NCBI GenBank assembly: GCA_020860025.1
Contig: JAJBVC010000083.1
Span: 1-6,185, forward strand
Reading direction: 5' to 3'
Source of the DNA: Clostridiales bacterium
GTDB lineage: Bacteria > Bacillota > Clostridia > Oscillospirales > Acutalibacteraceae
Length of the DNA: 6,185 nucleotides
The notes below the pieces were generated by a model. That model did no database searches and was not told the origin of the DNA. It was given only the letters and a program-made list of their open reading frames with translations. Positions 5,421 through 6,185 of the stretch are shown here, piece after piece; the stretch's first letter is position 1, and every line of letters begins with the position of its first letter. Both the position numbers and the translations under genes were made by a program.

Positions 5421-6096
5421 TATCATACCTCAATTCATAGCCGATTCCACGCACAGCTTTAATTTTGGTTTTAGAATTTATAAAAGACAGTTTTTTTCTT
5501 GTAAACGACATATAAACCTCAACATTGTTATATTCCGTATCGCTTTCAAGTCCCCAAATTTTAACCGCAAGCTGTTCTCGTGTCATAATTTGACCTTGAT
5601 TTGAAATAAGATATTCCATAATGTGCATTTCTTTTTCACTCAGTCTTACGGATAAAGCTGTATCAAGACAGGTGAGCATCGCCGTATTTTTATCAAGAGA
5701 AATATCACCGAATGTTAAATTACCGTTTGATATATTAACATTTCTTCTGCAAATTGCACGAAGCCTTGCAAGAAGCTCTTTTGTCATAAAAGGCTTTGTA
5801 AGATAATCGTCTGCACCGTTATCGAGTCCCATAACCTTGTCCTCAAGCTCGCTTTTGGCAGTCAGCATTAAAACAGGAGTACGAACTCCTTTATTTCTTG
5901 CTTGCTTTACAATCTCATAGCCGTTCATTTTAGGAAGCATAACGTCTAAAACGGCAACATCATAAATATTGCTTTCTAAAGCGTTAAGTCCGCTTATTCC
6001 GTCGCCAAAGCAATCTACATCATATTTTTCAAGACGTAAAATTTCACAAAGAGCCTGTGCCATACGTTTTTCATCTTCAACAAGAAGCAATCTCAC
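5413..6096 (-). CDS. OmpR/PhoB-family response regulator
   Basis: A 227-residue, two-domain regulator of normal family length. The receiver domain (1-115) has the acidic pocket Glu7-Asp8, phosphoacceptor Asp51 in VAVLDVMLPKMNGYE, Thr79 in VLMLTA, and Tyr98 with Lys101-Pro102 in DDYLTKPF. A winged-helix DNA-binding domain follows (about 125-225), with LSEKEMHIMEYLISNQGQIMTREQL and the terminal wing AVRGIGYELR. The start is GTG, with AAGGAGG 7 nt upstream, giving MRLLLVEDE as expected for the family. Its 3' end overlaps the kinase start, so the pair is one operon. It would bind promoters of target genes as a phosphorylated dimer. The tannase-like gene immediately downstream is the obvious candidate target, inferred only from gene order. 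Confidence 0.97.
   Translation of the reverse strand: MRLLLVEDEKRMAQALCEILRLEKYDVDCFGDGISGLNALESNIYDVAVLDVMLPKMNGYEIVKQARNKGVRTPVLMLTAKSELEDKVMGLDNGADDYLTKPFMTKELLARLRAICRRNVNISNGNLTFGDISLDKNTAMLTCLDTALSVRLSEKEMHIMEYLISNQGQIMTREQLAVKIWGLESDTEYNNVEVYMSFTRKKLSFINSKTKIKAVRGIGYELRYDNV
5428..5431 (-). promoter_or_regulatory. Ribosome-binding site deciding the kinase start
   Basis: GAGG inside the last codons of the response regulator. The 7-nt spacing to ATG 5420-5418, against 1 nt to ATG 5426-5424, favours the shorter product that begins MFKKTRIR. Confidence 0.6.
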
Positions 6097-6103
6097 AAAT
6101 ACC

Positions 6104-6125
6104 CCTCCTTGATTTTATTATAGCA
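6104..6125 (-). promoter_or_regulatory. Extended -10 promoter and RBS of the two-component operon
   Basis: On the minus strand, TGCTATAAT (6125-6117) is a good extended -10. A matching -35 is not evident at 16-18 bp. It is followed by AAGGAGG (6110-6104) before the GTG start. Nothing else can be recognised between 6126 and the right edge. Confidence 0.6.
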
Positions 6126-6185
6126 TAAAATATTGAAATAAGATTGATTTATCAGAAATATTATTTTTATTAACCATATCACATT

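Overview
The window looks like chromosomal DNA from a low-GC Gram-positive anaerobe of the Clostridia. A Ruminococcus-like gut or rumen member is the best guess, but the lineage is inferred, not proven. The reasons are AT-rich non-coding DNA, strong AGGAGG ribosome-binding sites, extended -10 (TGnTATAAT) promoters, TTG and GTG starts, a lipoprotein signal, and an OmpR-type two-component pair of Firmicutes type. All protein genes lie on the minus strand; the only plus-strand gene is a tRNA.

Reading along the minus strand (right to left) there are three blocks. (1) 6096-4134: a response regulator (GTG start) and a histidine kinase overlapping by a few bases, so one operon. (2) 4043-1773: a 756-residue lipoprotein 90 bp downstream of the kinase. 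It is a tannase-type alpha/beta hydrolase. (3) 1214-1: a six-helix membrane protein of unknown function, overlapping by 14 bp the start of an Orn/Lys/Arg-decarboxylase-family PLP enzyme that runs off the left edge.

Between blocks 2 and 3, on the plus strand, is an intact tRNA-Leu(CAG) with encoded CCA (1607-1693) and a clean bidirectional terminator (1693-1730). Just upstream is a second copy of the first 22 nt of the same tRNA (1412-1433), inside a perfect 35-bp direct repeat. The two copies are separated by a GC-rich, hairpin-packed insert (about 1434-1557) unlike the surrounding DNA. It looks like a small non-autonomous or REP/MITE-like element, or the scar of a recombination event at the tRNA.

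The most interesting protein is the tannase-like lipoprotein. Compared with the Lactobacillus plantarum tannase as I remember it (Ser163/Asp419/His451, with gallate contacts Lys343, Glu357 and Asp421), all functional positions appear to be present: Ser233, Glu594, His626, Lys705, Glu718 and Asp596. However, the catalytic acid is Glu rather than Asp. The segment with the gallate-contacting Lys/Glu has moved from before the Asp/His module to the C-terminus, and an acidic Pro-Asp-Gly-rich linker sits where that segment is expected. A plausible joint picture is that the two-component system senses an envelope or plant-derived signal and controls a surface enzyme hydrolysing galloyl or related esters. 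The regulatory link rests only on gene order.
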